Positions 54,450 through 64,000 of a stretch of 64,000 nucleotides of DNA are shown here, one piece after another. The DNA is from Amblyomma americanum (taxonomy: Eukaryota > Arthropoda > Arachnida > Ixodida > Ixodidae). The notes under the pieces are model-generated. The model was not told the DNA's origin and did not search any database. It was given only the letters and a program-made list of their open reading frames with translations. A program made the translations under genes and the position numbers. The DNA lies in the NCBI RefSeq assembly GCF_052857255.1, contig NC_135505.1, forward strand, positions 22,648,269 through 22,712,268, given 5' to 3'. Numbering within the stretch: the first letter of the stretch is position 1; each line of letters begins with the position of its first letter.

Positions 54450-54974
54450 ACCGCACCTGCAGTCCCCTAGCAGAATCAAAAAGCCGATAATGACATTTTA
54501 GAGGCGCTAAGGAAATAGAACGCAGAAATGCGAAAAGAGAACGCGGTATTGCGCGAACAAGTCCAAAAGCTAATGCAAGAGATGCGAGAACTCACACGCG
54601 AGCGCGCCGGGATGGAACAAAACAAACAGAACGCACAACAGCAGGTACCGGCGAGCGTTCCTGACGCGGACGCGCCCGCCCCGAAGAAACGGGTGATACA
54701 ACACCACGAGGGCGGTTTCGAGAGCCAGGTGCGAGTGGAAATTACAGACATCAAGAAAATGCTATGCACCATGCAAAGTACCACCGAGACCCTACACGCT
54801 ACATTCCTCGGCCTCGCAAACAGGACCACTAACCTTGAAGGAAACATGCAGATAATACTGAATCACTCCGTATTCACGCAACACGGACATGCACCGTCGA
54901 GCAGCGAAGCGGGACCGAGCCACCATCAAGGGCAGCTGGGTAACTTGCATCAGCATCAACATGGACAACGATAA
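54450..54974 (+). pseudogene. LINE ORF1 C-terminal coiled-coil part
   Basis: After a stop and frame change, 54528-54974 encodes ENAVLREQVQKLMQEMRELT and later VEITDIKKMLCTMQS, predicted coiled coil, ending in a His/Gln-rich tail (HHQGQLGNLHQHQHGQR). Together with part 1 it is the expected ORF1 layout. Confidence 0.72.
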
Positions 54975-55301
54975 CCAAGGGATAGTAATATGGCAGTAGA
55001 ACTGCCGGTGGCTTCGCCGGCAAAAAGGACGTCCTACAGCAACACATCAGGCACGCAACACGCAAACCGGACGTAATAATACTCCAAGAAACGCTCACAA
55101 ACGCGGCTACCTTAACAGGCTACAAAACGCAAGGCAGCAAAATCGAGGGGAGGGGTGTATGCACGCTCGTTATGAAGCGTCTCACATTCGTTGACCACGA
55201 ACTAAGCGGTGTCCAGATGGAACACGTTCTCATCGAACTGATACCCACCAAGCAGAGGAAACAAAGTATATTCATACTGAACGTATACAGCAGCCCGTCG
55301 A

Positions 55302-55655
<354 letters not shown>

Positions 55656-57379
55656 ACGCCGCCAACGCTTCCGAGCGCTGTTTCAGAAGTCGCTCAAGAT
55701 TGTGTCCCGGACGCTGATTGCAGGGGGAGATTTCAACGCGACAGACGCGGCATGGGGTTACGGCTACAGCACGATCAAGGGAAGACAACTCGGGCAAGAT
55801 GCGCAGGAACTCGACTTCACGTTACTTACGGATCCGGCGCACCCGACGAGAATCGGTAATTCCACTACCAGAGACACGACCCCGGACCTGATGTTCGTCC
55901 GAAATGCCGGGACGACGGCTACCACGTGGAAAAACACGTCGACCGTCCTGGGGAGTGACCACATGATCGTCGAAAAACACGTACAGACCCGGGCTAGGGG
56001 CATGGCAGTAGGCGAAATTTCAAATGGACCGATTGGGAAGATTTCAGAAATAGACGAGACTAACAAGAGTCTTCAGGAGGTACGATCACGGACATCGAAG
56101 CCTGGACCCGCTCGCTGGTTGCAGACGCCAAAGCGTCAACCAAGACCGTCGAAACCGAGGTTGAAACTAACAAGATGGACAGCCGCCTGGCGCATCTCAT
56201 CGAGGCGAAGAACTCTGTCCTGGCCAGGTGGAAGGGACAGAGACTCAATCGGAGACTCAGAAAGAAAATAGCGGAGATCAACCGCAACATCGAGTAGCAC
56301 TGCCGAACGCTCAACCGCCAGCAATGGGATGAGTTATGCAATGCAGTCGACGGCCAACTACACAACGGTAAATCGTGGAACCTGCTCTGGCATCTGCTGG
56401 ACGAAACGAATACAAAGTCCCACCAGAGGAACTGCCTCGCACGTCTATTACACAAGGAGCTCGAAAAGCACAGTGAAGATGCAGTGACCGTCCGGTTACG
56501 AGCGAAGTACTTGCCGCACACTTGACCGCACAACACGGCCCATATGAGGGGGATCCGAACGCAGAATTGGATAAGGACTTTAACGCAGAAGAGATCAGGA
56601 CGGCGCTGCACAACCTCCACAGCAGATCGGCGCCGGGCCCCGACGGGGTGTCGAATCGCGCCCTAAAGAATCTCGACGACGACGACCGATCCGTGGAACA
56701 GTTAACGGCATTCATCAATGAGTGCTGGCAGCGCGGCAGCCTCCCGCAACAGTGGAAAACTGCGAGAATGATACTAATCCCAAAACCCGGAAAACCGCCG
56801 AGCCTCGACAACCTTCGCCCCTTATCCCTAACGTCGTGCGTCGGCAAGACCATGGAGCACGCGCTGCTTAATCGCTGGCAAGCCCACTTAGAGCAGAAAG
56901 GGGCATACCCACCATCCATAACAGGATTCCGCCCCCAATTATCCACGCAAGACGCAATGTTACAACTGAAGCACCAGGTGCTTGACGGCAAGACGAGAGG
57001 CACCAGAGCAATTCTCGCCCTCGACCTTGAAAGCGCGTTCGATAGAATCGCGCACTCGGCGATCTTACACCAGATATCGCGGCAAAACCTAGGTGTACGC
57101 TCGTACAACTACGTTAAAGTTTTTTTGACAGACAGGCGAGCTTTTTTAGTGGCAGGGGATATCCAGTTAGAAGAGCAAACGCGGGGAAGCACCGGCACCC
57201 CGCAGGGCTTCGTCACCTCGCCAACGCTCTTCAACCTCATAATGGCAAAGCCTTTAGCGCAAAACAACGAGGACGTGAGAGGAAGACGGGACAGCGCTAA
57301 CTTTCAACTGGCGTTTATTGAAATACAGAGGCATATATATAGCGAAGCAAGCATGGAAATACACAAAGGATACAAAAGA

Positions 57380-59516
57380 TCACACTCTACGCATGCGCCC
57401 ACCACTGCAGTCTAGGAAAGCGATTTCCTTGTCTGAAAGATTAACAGAAGGCGTGCTAACACAGTCCGCTCCCCTTTCCCTAATCAACCGGGCTTCGATT
57501 ATTTCACGTGTGCAGTGGTCTATACTTCTCGCCTCTACTGTGCATGCGCCGAACATGGGCTCGCATGTTTTGCTAGGACAGTGATGACAATGTTCAGGCA
57601 GGTTACCGTCCCTTGGGTTTTCCACGTTCCGCCTGTGTTCAGCAAGCCTTTCATTAAGGCATCTGCCGGTTTGTCCTATGTATACCCGACCACAGGCTAA
57701 AGGGATACTGAATACCACCCCTAGCGAGCACTCCACAAACTTATTCCTATGCTTCACTTTACATCCCCCTGACTGTCTTGGAAAAGGGTCCGTCAACTTA
57801 CACAATTTTGACAGCTTGTCTGGGGTCGAGAATGTCAACTTCACATCAACCTTTTTGGAAACCCCCTTCAGCCTATGGGATATGCCGTGCATATAAGGAA
57901 TCACCACCGTCTTTTTTCGGCAGATGGTTCGCAACGGCTCTTTTTACGCTTCTTCAACAAGGCTTCCGCCACGGAAACGAGCACTTCTTTGGGATACCCG
58001 GCGGCAGAAAGCCTACCGGCTTGCTCGCTCAGGATGAGGGGTAACATGAGTGGACATGATTTCTTCATGGCATTGATGAAGCACATGCTCACAATAGCCC
58101 GTTTTACAAGCTTCGAGTGGGAGGACGAATAAGACAGGAGTGGTTTGTTGGCCCTAGGGTGGTAATACCAGCTTACATGGGTTTCTCCGAAAATTAACAT
58201 TAAATCTAAAAATTGCTATTTGTTATCAGCAGGTAGTTCATGTGTCAAATCAAGTGGGTTAAAACAGTGCTTAAAAAGTTCTAAAAAGGATGTAAGGTCC
58301 TGCTCAATGCAAGCTATGCTGTTGTCCAACAAAATTTAAAAAATCATCAACAAATCTAAAAAGCTTTAAAACCTTGAAATATTGTAGATGGGAGGCTACC
58401 GTCCTGTCTCGGTGAGCTAAAAACAAATCGCTAAGAACCGGTGCTATGCAGGACCCTATGCAGACACCACGTTTCTGTAAATACACACCTTGATTCCATT
58501 CTGCGTAGGTTGAGTTTAGGTAAAAATGTAAAAGTTCCATGAACCCCGCCACAGATACACCAGTAGCATTCTGAAACGCGACAGACCCAAAACAATCGAT
58601 GCTATCTTCCACACAAGCAAGCAACTGGTCATGAGGGAGCGAATAGTACAGATCTTTTAAGTCTACAGATATGGCGCTCATGCGTTTGTCGGAATTATCT
58701 GCTAAAAATTTTACAACGCTTTCTGAGTTCTTTACCACAAACGGATCAATGATATCCAAGAGATTTAATTTTTCTTTCAAAAAACCGGCGACAGCCTTCT
58801 GCCAGGAATCACATTCAGAAACGATTACCCTTAGAGGGCATCCCACTTTGTGAGATTTTTCGGAAAACAGCACCTGCAAAGAGTTCTTTTCTCTTTTATC
58901 TACATGCCTAGCTAGAAGATCAAGTTTTGGGCTATTGCACAGCTTTTTTGCTTTTGTTTTCACCTTAGATAATACAACATTCCGCTGCTTGTTGAACAGA
59001 GACATGATAGCATCCCTTGCCTTGCTGGTAAACTGACCTTCTGGTAAAATTACAAATCCGCCCTCTTTGTCTGCGGGAATGACACAAAGAGAATTTTCCC
59101 GCAAATATTCTGTCACCTAACGTATTGGCAGTTTTGACACGAAGGGTCTATTGTGCCGCAACACATCTACACCCTCAGAAATGCAGGCGTTTCTATCACC
59201 CACCGCTGCACGACCGGACACTCGCCGCACAAAAGACAGGAGTTGTGGTGCATCCTTCTTCGTTTCAAAAGCATACTTCGGGCCTAGACGCAGAACCCTT
59301 TGCACGACGTTCGGAAGAACATCTCCGTTGAATGTCCGTATCTCTCGCCGATCTCCTCCTGGCTTCCGAGGAAGGTTGGCTCTCAGCTTGACCAACGTGG
59401 CTTGCCATAAGAATTCCGTTGTCCGATCAGCCAAGGCGAGATACTCCCCCAACGCTCTGCCAGCTTGGGCAGTTGCCAACAAAGCACGCAGCCTAACTCG
59501 AAGAAGGAGGAGATCG
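57380..59516 (-). pseudogene. PLE polyprotein (RT + GIY-YIG), left copy, nearly complete
   Basis: The minus strand encodes an N-terminal part (RALGEYLALADRTTEFLW, PQLLSFVRRVSGRA), then after a stop at 59117 the RT: CVIPADKEGGFVILPEGQF, VDLKDLYYSLPHDQLLACVE, GVCIGSCIAPVLSDLFLA, FRFVDDFLNFVG (FVDD catalytic box). After frame breaks come LLSYSSSHSKLVKRAIV and the GIY-YIG part VVFSIPLACGRVYIGQTGRC with NERLAEHRRNV and EHCHHCP. Stops and frameshifts at about 59117, 58304 and 57930 make it inactive. Domain order matches Penelope-like elements. Confidence 0.86.
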
Positions 59517-61395
59517 CCAGGAGGAGATCGGCGAGAGATACGGACATTCAACGGAGATGTTCTTCCCAACGACGTGCAAAGGGTTCTGCGTCTAGGCCCG
59601 AAGTGTGCTTTTGAAACGAAGAAGGATGCACCACAACTCCTGTCTTTTGTGCGGCGAGTGTCCGGTCGTGCAGCGGTGGGTGAAAGGGACGCCTGCATTT
59701 CCGAGGGTGTGGATGTGTTGCGGCACAATAGGCCCTTCGTGTCAAAACTGCCAATACGTAAGGTGACAGAATATTTGCGGGAAAATTCTCTTTGTGTTAT
59801 TCCCGCAGACAAAGAGGGGGGATTTGTAATTTTACCAGAAGGTCAGTTTACCAGCAAGGCAAGGGATGCTATCACGTCTCTGTTCAACAAGCAGCGGAAT
59901 GTTGTATTGTTGTATTATCTAAGGTGAAAACAAAATAAAAAAAAACTGTGCAATAGCCTTAACCTTGATCTTCTAGCTAGGCATGCAGATAAAAGTGAAA
60001 AGAACTCTTTGCAGGTGTTGTTTTCCGAAAAATCTCACAAAGTGGGATGCCCTCTAAGGGTAATCGTTTCTGAATATGATTCCTGGCAGAAGGCTGTCGC
60101 CGGTTTTCTGAAAGAAAAATTAAATCTCTTGGATATCGTTGATCCGTTTGTGGTAAAGAACTCAAAAAGCGTTGTAAAATTTTTAGCAGATAATTCCGAC
60201 AAACGCATGAGCGCCATTTCTGTAGACTTAAAAGATCTGTACTATTCGCTCCCTCATGACCAGTTGCTTGCTTATGTGGAAGATAGCATCGATTGTTTTG
60301 GGTCTGTCGCGTTTCAGAATGCTGCTGGTGTATCTGTGGCGGGGTTCATGGAACATTTACATTTTTACCTAAACTCAGCCTACGCAGAATGGAATCAAGG
60401 TGTGTATTTACAGAAACGTGGTGTCTGCATAGGGTCCTGCATAGCGCCGGTTCTTAGCGATTTGTTTTTAGCTCACCGAGACAGGACGGTAGCCTCCCAT
60501 CTACAAGATTTCAAGGTTTTAAAGGTTTTTAGATTTGTTGATGACTTTTAATTTTGTTGGACAACAACATAGCTTGCATTGAACAGGACCTTACATCCTT
60601 TTTAGAAGCACTGTTTTAACCCACTTGATTTGACACATGAACTACCTGCTGATAACAAATAGCAATTTTTAGATTTAATGTTAATTTTCGGACAAACCCA
60701 TGTAAGCTGGTATTACCACCCTAGGGCCAACAAACCACTCCTGTCTTATTCGTCCTCCCACTCGAAGCTTGTAAAACGGGCTATTGTGAGCATGTGCTTC
60801 ATCAATGCCATGAAGAAATCATGTCCACTCATGTTACCCCTCAGGCTGAGCGAGCAAGCCGGTAGGCTTTCTGCCGCCGGGTATCCCAAAGAAGTGCTCG
60901 TTTCCGTGGCGGAAGCCTTGTTGAAGAAGCGTAAAAAGAGCCGTTGCGAACCATCTGCCGAAAAGAAAAAGACGATGGTGATTCCTTATATGCACGGCAT
61001 ATCCCATAGGCTGAAGGGGGTTTCCAAAAAGGTTGATGTGAAGTTGACGGACCCTTTTCCAAGACAGTCAGGGGGATGTAAAGTGAAGCATAGGAATAAG
61101 TTTGTGGAGTGCTCGCTAGGGGTGGTATACAGTATCCCTTTAACCTGTGGTCGGGTATACATAGGGCAAACCGGCAGATGCCTTAATGAAAGGTTTGCTG
61201 AACACAAACGGAACGTGGAAAACCCAAGGGACGGTAACCTGCCTGAACATTGTCATCACTGTCCTAGAAAAACATGCGAGCCCATGTTCGGCGCATGCAC
61301 AGTAGAGGCGAGAAGTATAGACCACTGCACACGTGAAATAATCGAAGCCCGGTTGATTAGGAAAAGGGGAGCGGACTGTGTTAGCACGCCTTCTG
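59517..61395 (+). pseudogene. PLE polyprotein (RT + GIY-YIG), right copy
   Basis: The same domains as the left copy on the plus strand: VTEYLRENSLCVIPADKEGG, then RT (60009-60551) with VDLKDLYYSLPHDQLLAYVE and FRFVDDF, and 60678-61395 with the GIY-YIG segment VVYSIPLTCGRVYIGQTGRC. Relative to the left copy, 42 bp are missing near 61047, between copies of AAGTTGAC. Frameshifts at about 59920 and 60550 disable it. Confidence 0.85.
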
Positions 61396-61407
61396 TTAAT
61401 CTTTCTG

Positions 61408-62080
61408 ACGGAGGTAGCCATTATTTTCAAGGTCGACAAGATGCTAAACAATCAAGAACGCCGCTGTAAGGAACCTGCTCAGCCACAGTTTGTTGGGCAA
61501 CAGAAACGCGCGACTGTCCCGTATTCCCGGGGTACAAGTGAGGCTCTGGCGCGAATATTTGCCAAATACGGCGTTCGAATTGCGCACGTACCGTCCAGCA
61601 AGCTGAAACAGCAGCTGTGTCACGTGAAGGACTGCCTAGAGCGCACATGTTACCCCGGCGTTGTATACAAGATCCCCTGCAAGGATTGCAATGCATCATA
61701 CATTGGCGAGTCAGGCGATTTTAAAAGAAGAATAAGGGAACACAAGAATGACGTCAAGAAAGGTCGCACTTCCTCCAACGCACTTGCAGAGCATGCCCAA
61801 ATGATGCAGCACTCCATTGACTGGGAGAACACCACAATCTTGGACACGAAGAAACCTTTATCTTCACGATTACTTCTCGAATCATTTTACATACAGACGA
61901 CCAAGAATGTTATCAGCAGGACGAGAGGGAATCTCCCCGATATCTACGCCCACTCACTGTGCAGTCAAGGCCGCTTATAAGTAGCGGCCCATTCCGCCCA
62001 TCCTCATTGTGAACAAGGGACCCGTACGGGTCTCGAAACGTCATGTGCTAAATATTTTTCTTTGGCGAGTGTATGTTTCT
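61408..62080 (+). mobile_element. Third PLE fragment, GIY-YIG end and 3' region
   Basis: The frame to 61980 encodes a PLE C-terminus different from the dimer copies: VPYSRGTSEALARIFAKYGV, then GVVYKIPCKDCNASYIGESG, DFKRRIREHKNDVKKG and HSIDWENTTILD. This is a GIY-YIG nuclease with CXXC insert; the conserved Tyr, Gly, Arg and downstream Glu-like positions are present. RT is missing. The 3' region contains the hammerhead-like motif at 62009-62042. Confidence 0.8.
62009..62042 (+). ncRNA. Hammerhead-ribozyme-like motif of a PLE, altered core
   Basis: GTGAACAAGGGACCC-GTAC-GGGTCTC-GAAACGTC. The GGGACCC/GGGTCTC stem of seven pairs (one G-U) and the following GAAACGTC fit stem II and the 3' core of the minimal type I hammerheads described in PLEs. 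The usual CUGANGA is here GUGAACA: both core positions 3 and 8 are changed, C to G and G to C. Since 3 and 8 pair in the fold, the change could be compensatory. Activity is unknown. Confidence 0.45.
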
Positions 62081-63045
62081 TGTGCTTCCAATATGCTTCC
62101 CCCTCGCCAGACAGGATTCTGTCGAACCCTTGATTAAAGCTTATTGGTGTGTTTCCGAACCTTTCTATTGCTTTGCGAATGTACTTAAGCATACCTGTGG
62201 CAAACTGTGAGACCTAACGATCGTTTTTCAAGTTGCCGCTTCGCTGATAAAAAATCGCCTTCGTTCGAGCCTCCTTGAAGACAAGAAGAACTCGCTTGCT
62301 ATCATGTCTATTGACAGTGACCTCCTCCGCGATCTATCCTTCGAACAGACTATATCTGATTTCTCCAAAGCAAAGGCGCGAAAGATGCCATTTTAAAAGA
62401 GGACTGTTCGCGCTATACATGAATAGTTGAAATAAGTTCGTTGTGTCGCCTCCCAGCCTCCACGTTGCCAATAAAACGCTGAACAGTGTAATTCAGAATA
62501 TGCAAATCTTCGTTGTTCGTTTCTTGTTTGTTCTTCTTGTAATATTTAGCGTGCTTATAAAGAACTGTATTTTTGTTGTTTTTGATAGTGCCACGTTTAT
62601 TTGGTGTCGTCCTTGTTTGTCTTACCTTTAGCGAAAATATTTTCAAATAATGTTTTGTAATTACAGATGGTAATTTTCATCTGTATTCTAGTGCATTTTT
62701 ATGGCGTTTGTATTGCCTTAAGTATTGCATATATCTATAACCTATTTATAGAGTAAAGTGTATAACGATTACTGCCGTCTGACGCTTGAATTTTAATAAA
62801 GAATGTTTTGGAAACAACCATGCATCTCCTCACGCGATTAAACTTAGTGATGCAAACAAAGCCTAGCTTCAGAAAGATCGACATCTGAGCTGTGTTGTTT
62901 TTTCTACGTTCTTGTTCGTCTTTAGTGCACTAAAATTTTCCTTAAAGCCTAGCTTTTGCTGAAAACAGAATGTAGATTGATCACAAAGTGAACATAAGTG
63001 TTGGTGTTTACAACAGCACGCGTTTCAAGCGTTTTGTTGTTTTCC
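62081..63045. other. AT-rich sequence, no firm feature
   Basis: Possibly includes flanking PLE sequence (a frame starting MSIDSDLLRDLSFEQ at about 62305 is short and unassigned). No other feature recognised. Confidence 0.35.
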
Positions 63046-63079
63046 TTATAATAATAATAATAATAACAATAATAATAAT
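63046..63079. repeat. (TAA)n microsatellite
   Basis: About 11 TAA units with one interruption (TAACAA). No SINE is attached here. Confidence 0.9.
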
Positions 63080-63140
63080 CCCGTTGATCGCACTTCGTTC
63101 TCTTTAATTTGATGGAATTAAAATGAAACATGGCATGTTT

Positions 63141-63233
63141 CCAGTAGCGTAGCAGGCGACAGGGGGGGATCAGTATAGGGAAAGGGGGCCTGGATGCGCA
63201 CTAGCCCTGGGCCCCCATTTTTCTTAATCCGGC
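63141..63233. mobile_element. Possible short hAT-like element remnant
   Basis: The left end CAGTAGCGTAGCAGG and the reversed right end CAGGGCCGGATTAAG both resemble ends of hAT-type repeats, with a G/C-rich centre (GGGGGCC). They are not clean inverted repeats of each other. Confidence 0.35.
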
Positions 63234-63799
63234 CCTGCCAGGGAGCCCACGGAACGCCATCGGCTTGGAAGTTGGACAAATCGCTCGGAGTCTCTAGGAG
63301 ACCTCTGAAAACAACACAGACGCTGCTCCACACTAGCGCTCGAGGACGGCTGCGGTTCCATCACACCTGTTGAGAAACGAACGACACTACTACGACGCAG
63401 AAAGGCCGTCTACGCGCGCGCCATCTGCCGGGCCAGCGCCATGCATGGCGAAAGGGGGTTTTAGTGGGTACCACACGATGACACTACGACTGCACGCCAA
63501 GCAGGGAAGAAATTTACCGGGAACGCATGGTACTCGCTTTATTCCGACGTCTGTAATTTTCATGCCAGAATTACTCATGCGCGCCTCGGTACAGATCTCG
63601 AAGATACGTTTATAAGAAACACGTGCATTCACTAGACGAGCCTTTATTCATGCTCAAACGCCGAGCCATCGTGGCGGAATGGGAGCGGCTCGAGCGCCTA
63701 AGGCGATTCCCGGCCTATAGCCCGGGTTTTAAAAAAAATTCTTCGAGGGATCGTGCCCTCCGATTTTTTACGCAGCCCCCGAACATTTCCGACGCGCGG
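63234..63799. other. No firm feature
   Basis: A tRNA-like GTGGCGGAATGGGAGCGGCT near 63671 lacks a recognisable B box. No gene is supported. Confidence 0.35.
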
Positions 63800-63872
63800 T
63801 GCAGACCACTACTACTACTACGACGCCGACGGCTATTCGACCGAACGAGCTGTATACGCTGTCGCGTAATAT
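63800..63872 (-). repeat. Dispersed GCGACAGCG-family repeat, copy 4
   Basis: On the minus strand it reads TTACGCGACAGCGTATACAG, CTCGTTCGGTCGAATAGCC and GTCGGCGTCGTAG, in the family order. A GTAGTAGTAG run follows. Confidence 0.55.
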
Positions 63873-64000
63873 TTGATACTAAAGCTACGTATAGTTTAGC
63901 ATCTCTGGAATGTGTACATAGTAAATTAAAATTTATTGCTAAAGTAAAAGTTGGCTGCAAAGATAATTTTTTCTTCACCTGTGTTTACCTTCACATCGCA

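Larger units (their letters stand above)
57249..61395. mobile_element. Penelope-like element, second head-to-head inverted dimer
   Basis: Left copy on the minus strand (57249 to about 59516), right copy on the plus strand (about 59517-61395). Their shared part meets at 59362 and 59517, and the 154 bp between belong to the longer left copy. At the junction GGAGGAGATCG is repeated, a possible microhomology. The left 3' tail (reversed GTTAGCGCTGTCCCG...TTGCGCTAAAG) enters LINE RT sequence. The right copy loses its 3' end at about 61395, where another PLE fragment begins. Confidence 0.83.

Noticed and set aside
59151..59927. 258-codon plus-strand frame over the centre of the second PLE dimer
   Set aside because: Its first half is the antisense of the left PLE copy; the frame is a by-product of the palindrome.

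Overview
The window looks like nuclear DNA of a hard tick (Ixodidae, probably a metastriate). The evidence is a set of tRNA-derived SINEs of the Ruka type known from ixodid ticks, tick-like LINEs and Penelope-like elements (PLEs), and arthropod-style genes with small exons and very large introns. Nothing prokaryotic is visible. Two host genes can be supported. A ZNF593/Bud20-like zinc-finger gene lies on the minus strand (exon 1 at 5469-5662, exon 2 at 1914-1976, last exon probably left of the window). An ABCC/MRP-type ABC transporter gene lies on the plus strand (exon 1 at 9871-9900, exon 2 at 29922-30098, exon 3 at 31628-31753, remainder right of the window). Almost everything between 9.9 and 64 kb is therefore intron 1 (20 kb), intron 2 (1.5 kb) and intron 3 (over 32 kb) of the transporter gene.

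Layout. 0-5.7 kb: ZNF593-like gene, with an RTE LINE 3' end, a decayed MITE, a LINE tail and an old SINE in its introns. 5.8-9.5 kb: intergenic LINE fragments (R1/I-like, RTE, Jockey/CR1-like) and Ruka. 9.9-29.9 kb: intron 1, with two SINE families, large microsatellites, an RTE copy carrying three nested insertions, a nine-unit 81-bp minisatellite, several TIR/foldback elements, and a 2.9-kb head-to-head PLE dimer flanked by a target-site duplication (TSD). 30-32 kb: exons 2 and 3, with an inverted partial duplicate of exon 2. 32-46 kb: sparse sequence with a possible LTR remnant, a LINE 3' end, a PLE-type foldback and a pogo-like element split by an RTE insertion. 46.1-51.2 kb: a young Ty3/gypsy element (568-bp LTRs, 5 differences) with gag and protease-RT-RNase H but no integrase. 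51.6-53.0 kb: a hAT/DUF4371-type pseudogene hit by a Ruka. 53.2-57.2 kb: an R1/I-like LINE hit by another Ruka and then by a second PLE dimer (57.2-61.4 kb), which abuts a third PLE fragment ending in a hammerhead-like motif. 62-64 kb: mostly unassigned.

The most coherent unusual signal is a set of PLE-related inverted (foldback) insertions with 10-12-bp TSDs and a one-sided 30-40-bp tail, ranging from 158 bp to 2.9 kb. They suggest that PLE insertion here repeatedly makes snap-back dimers, and that short PLE tails move on their own. Coordinates of repeat edges were read by eye and may be off by a few to tens of bases; no alignment or database search was run.
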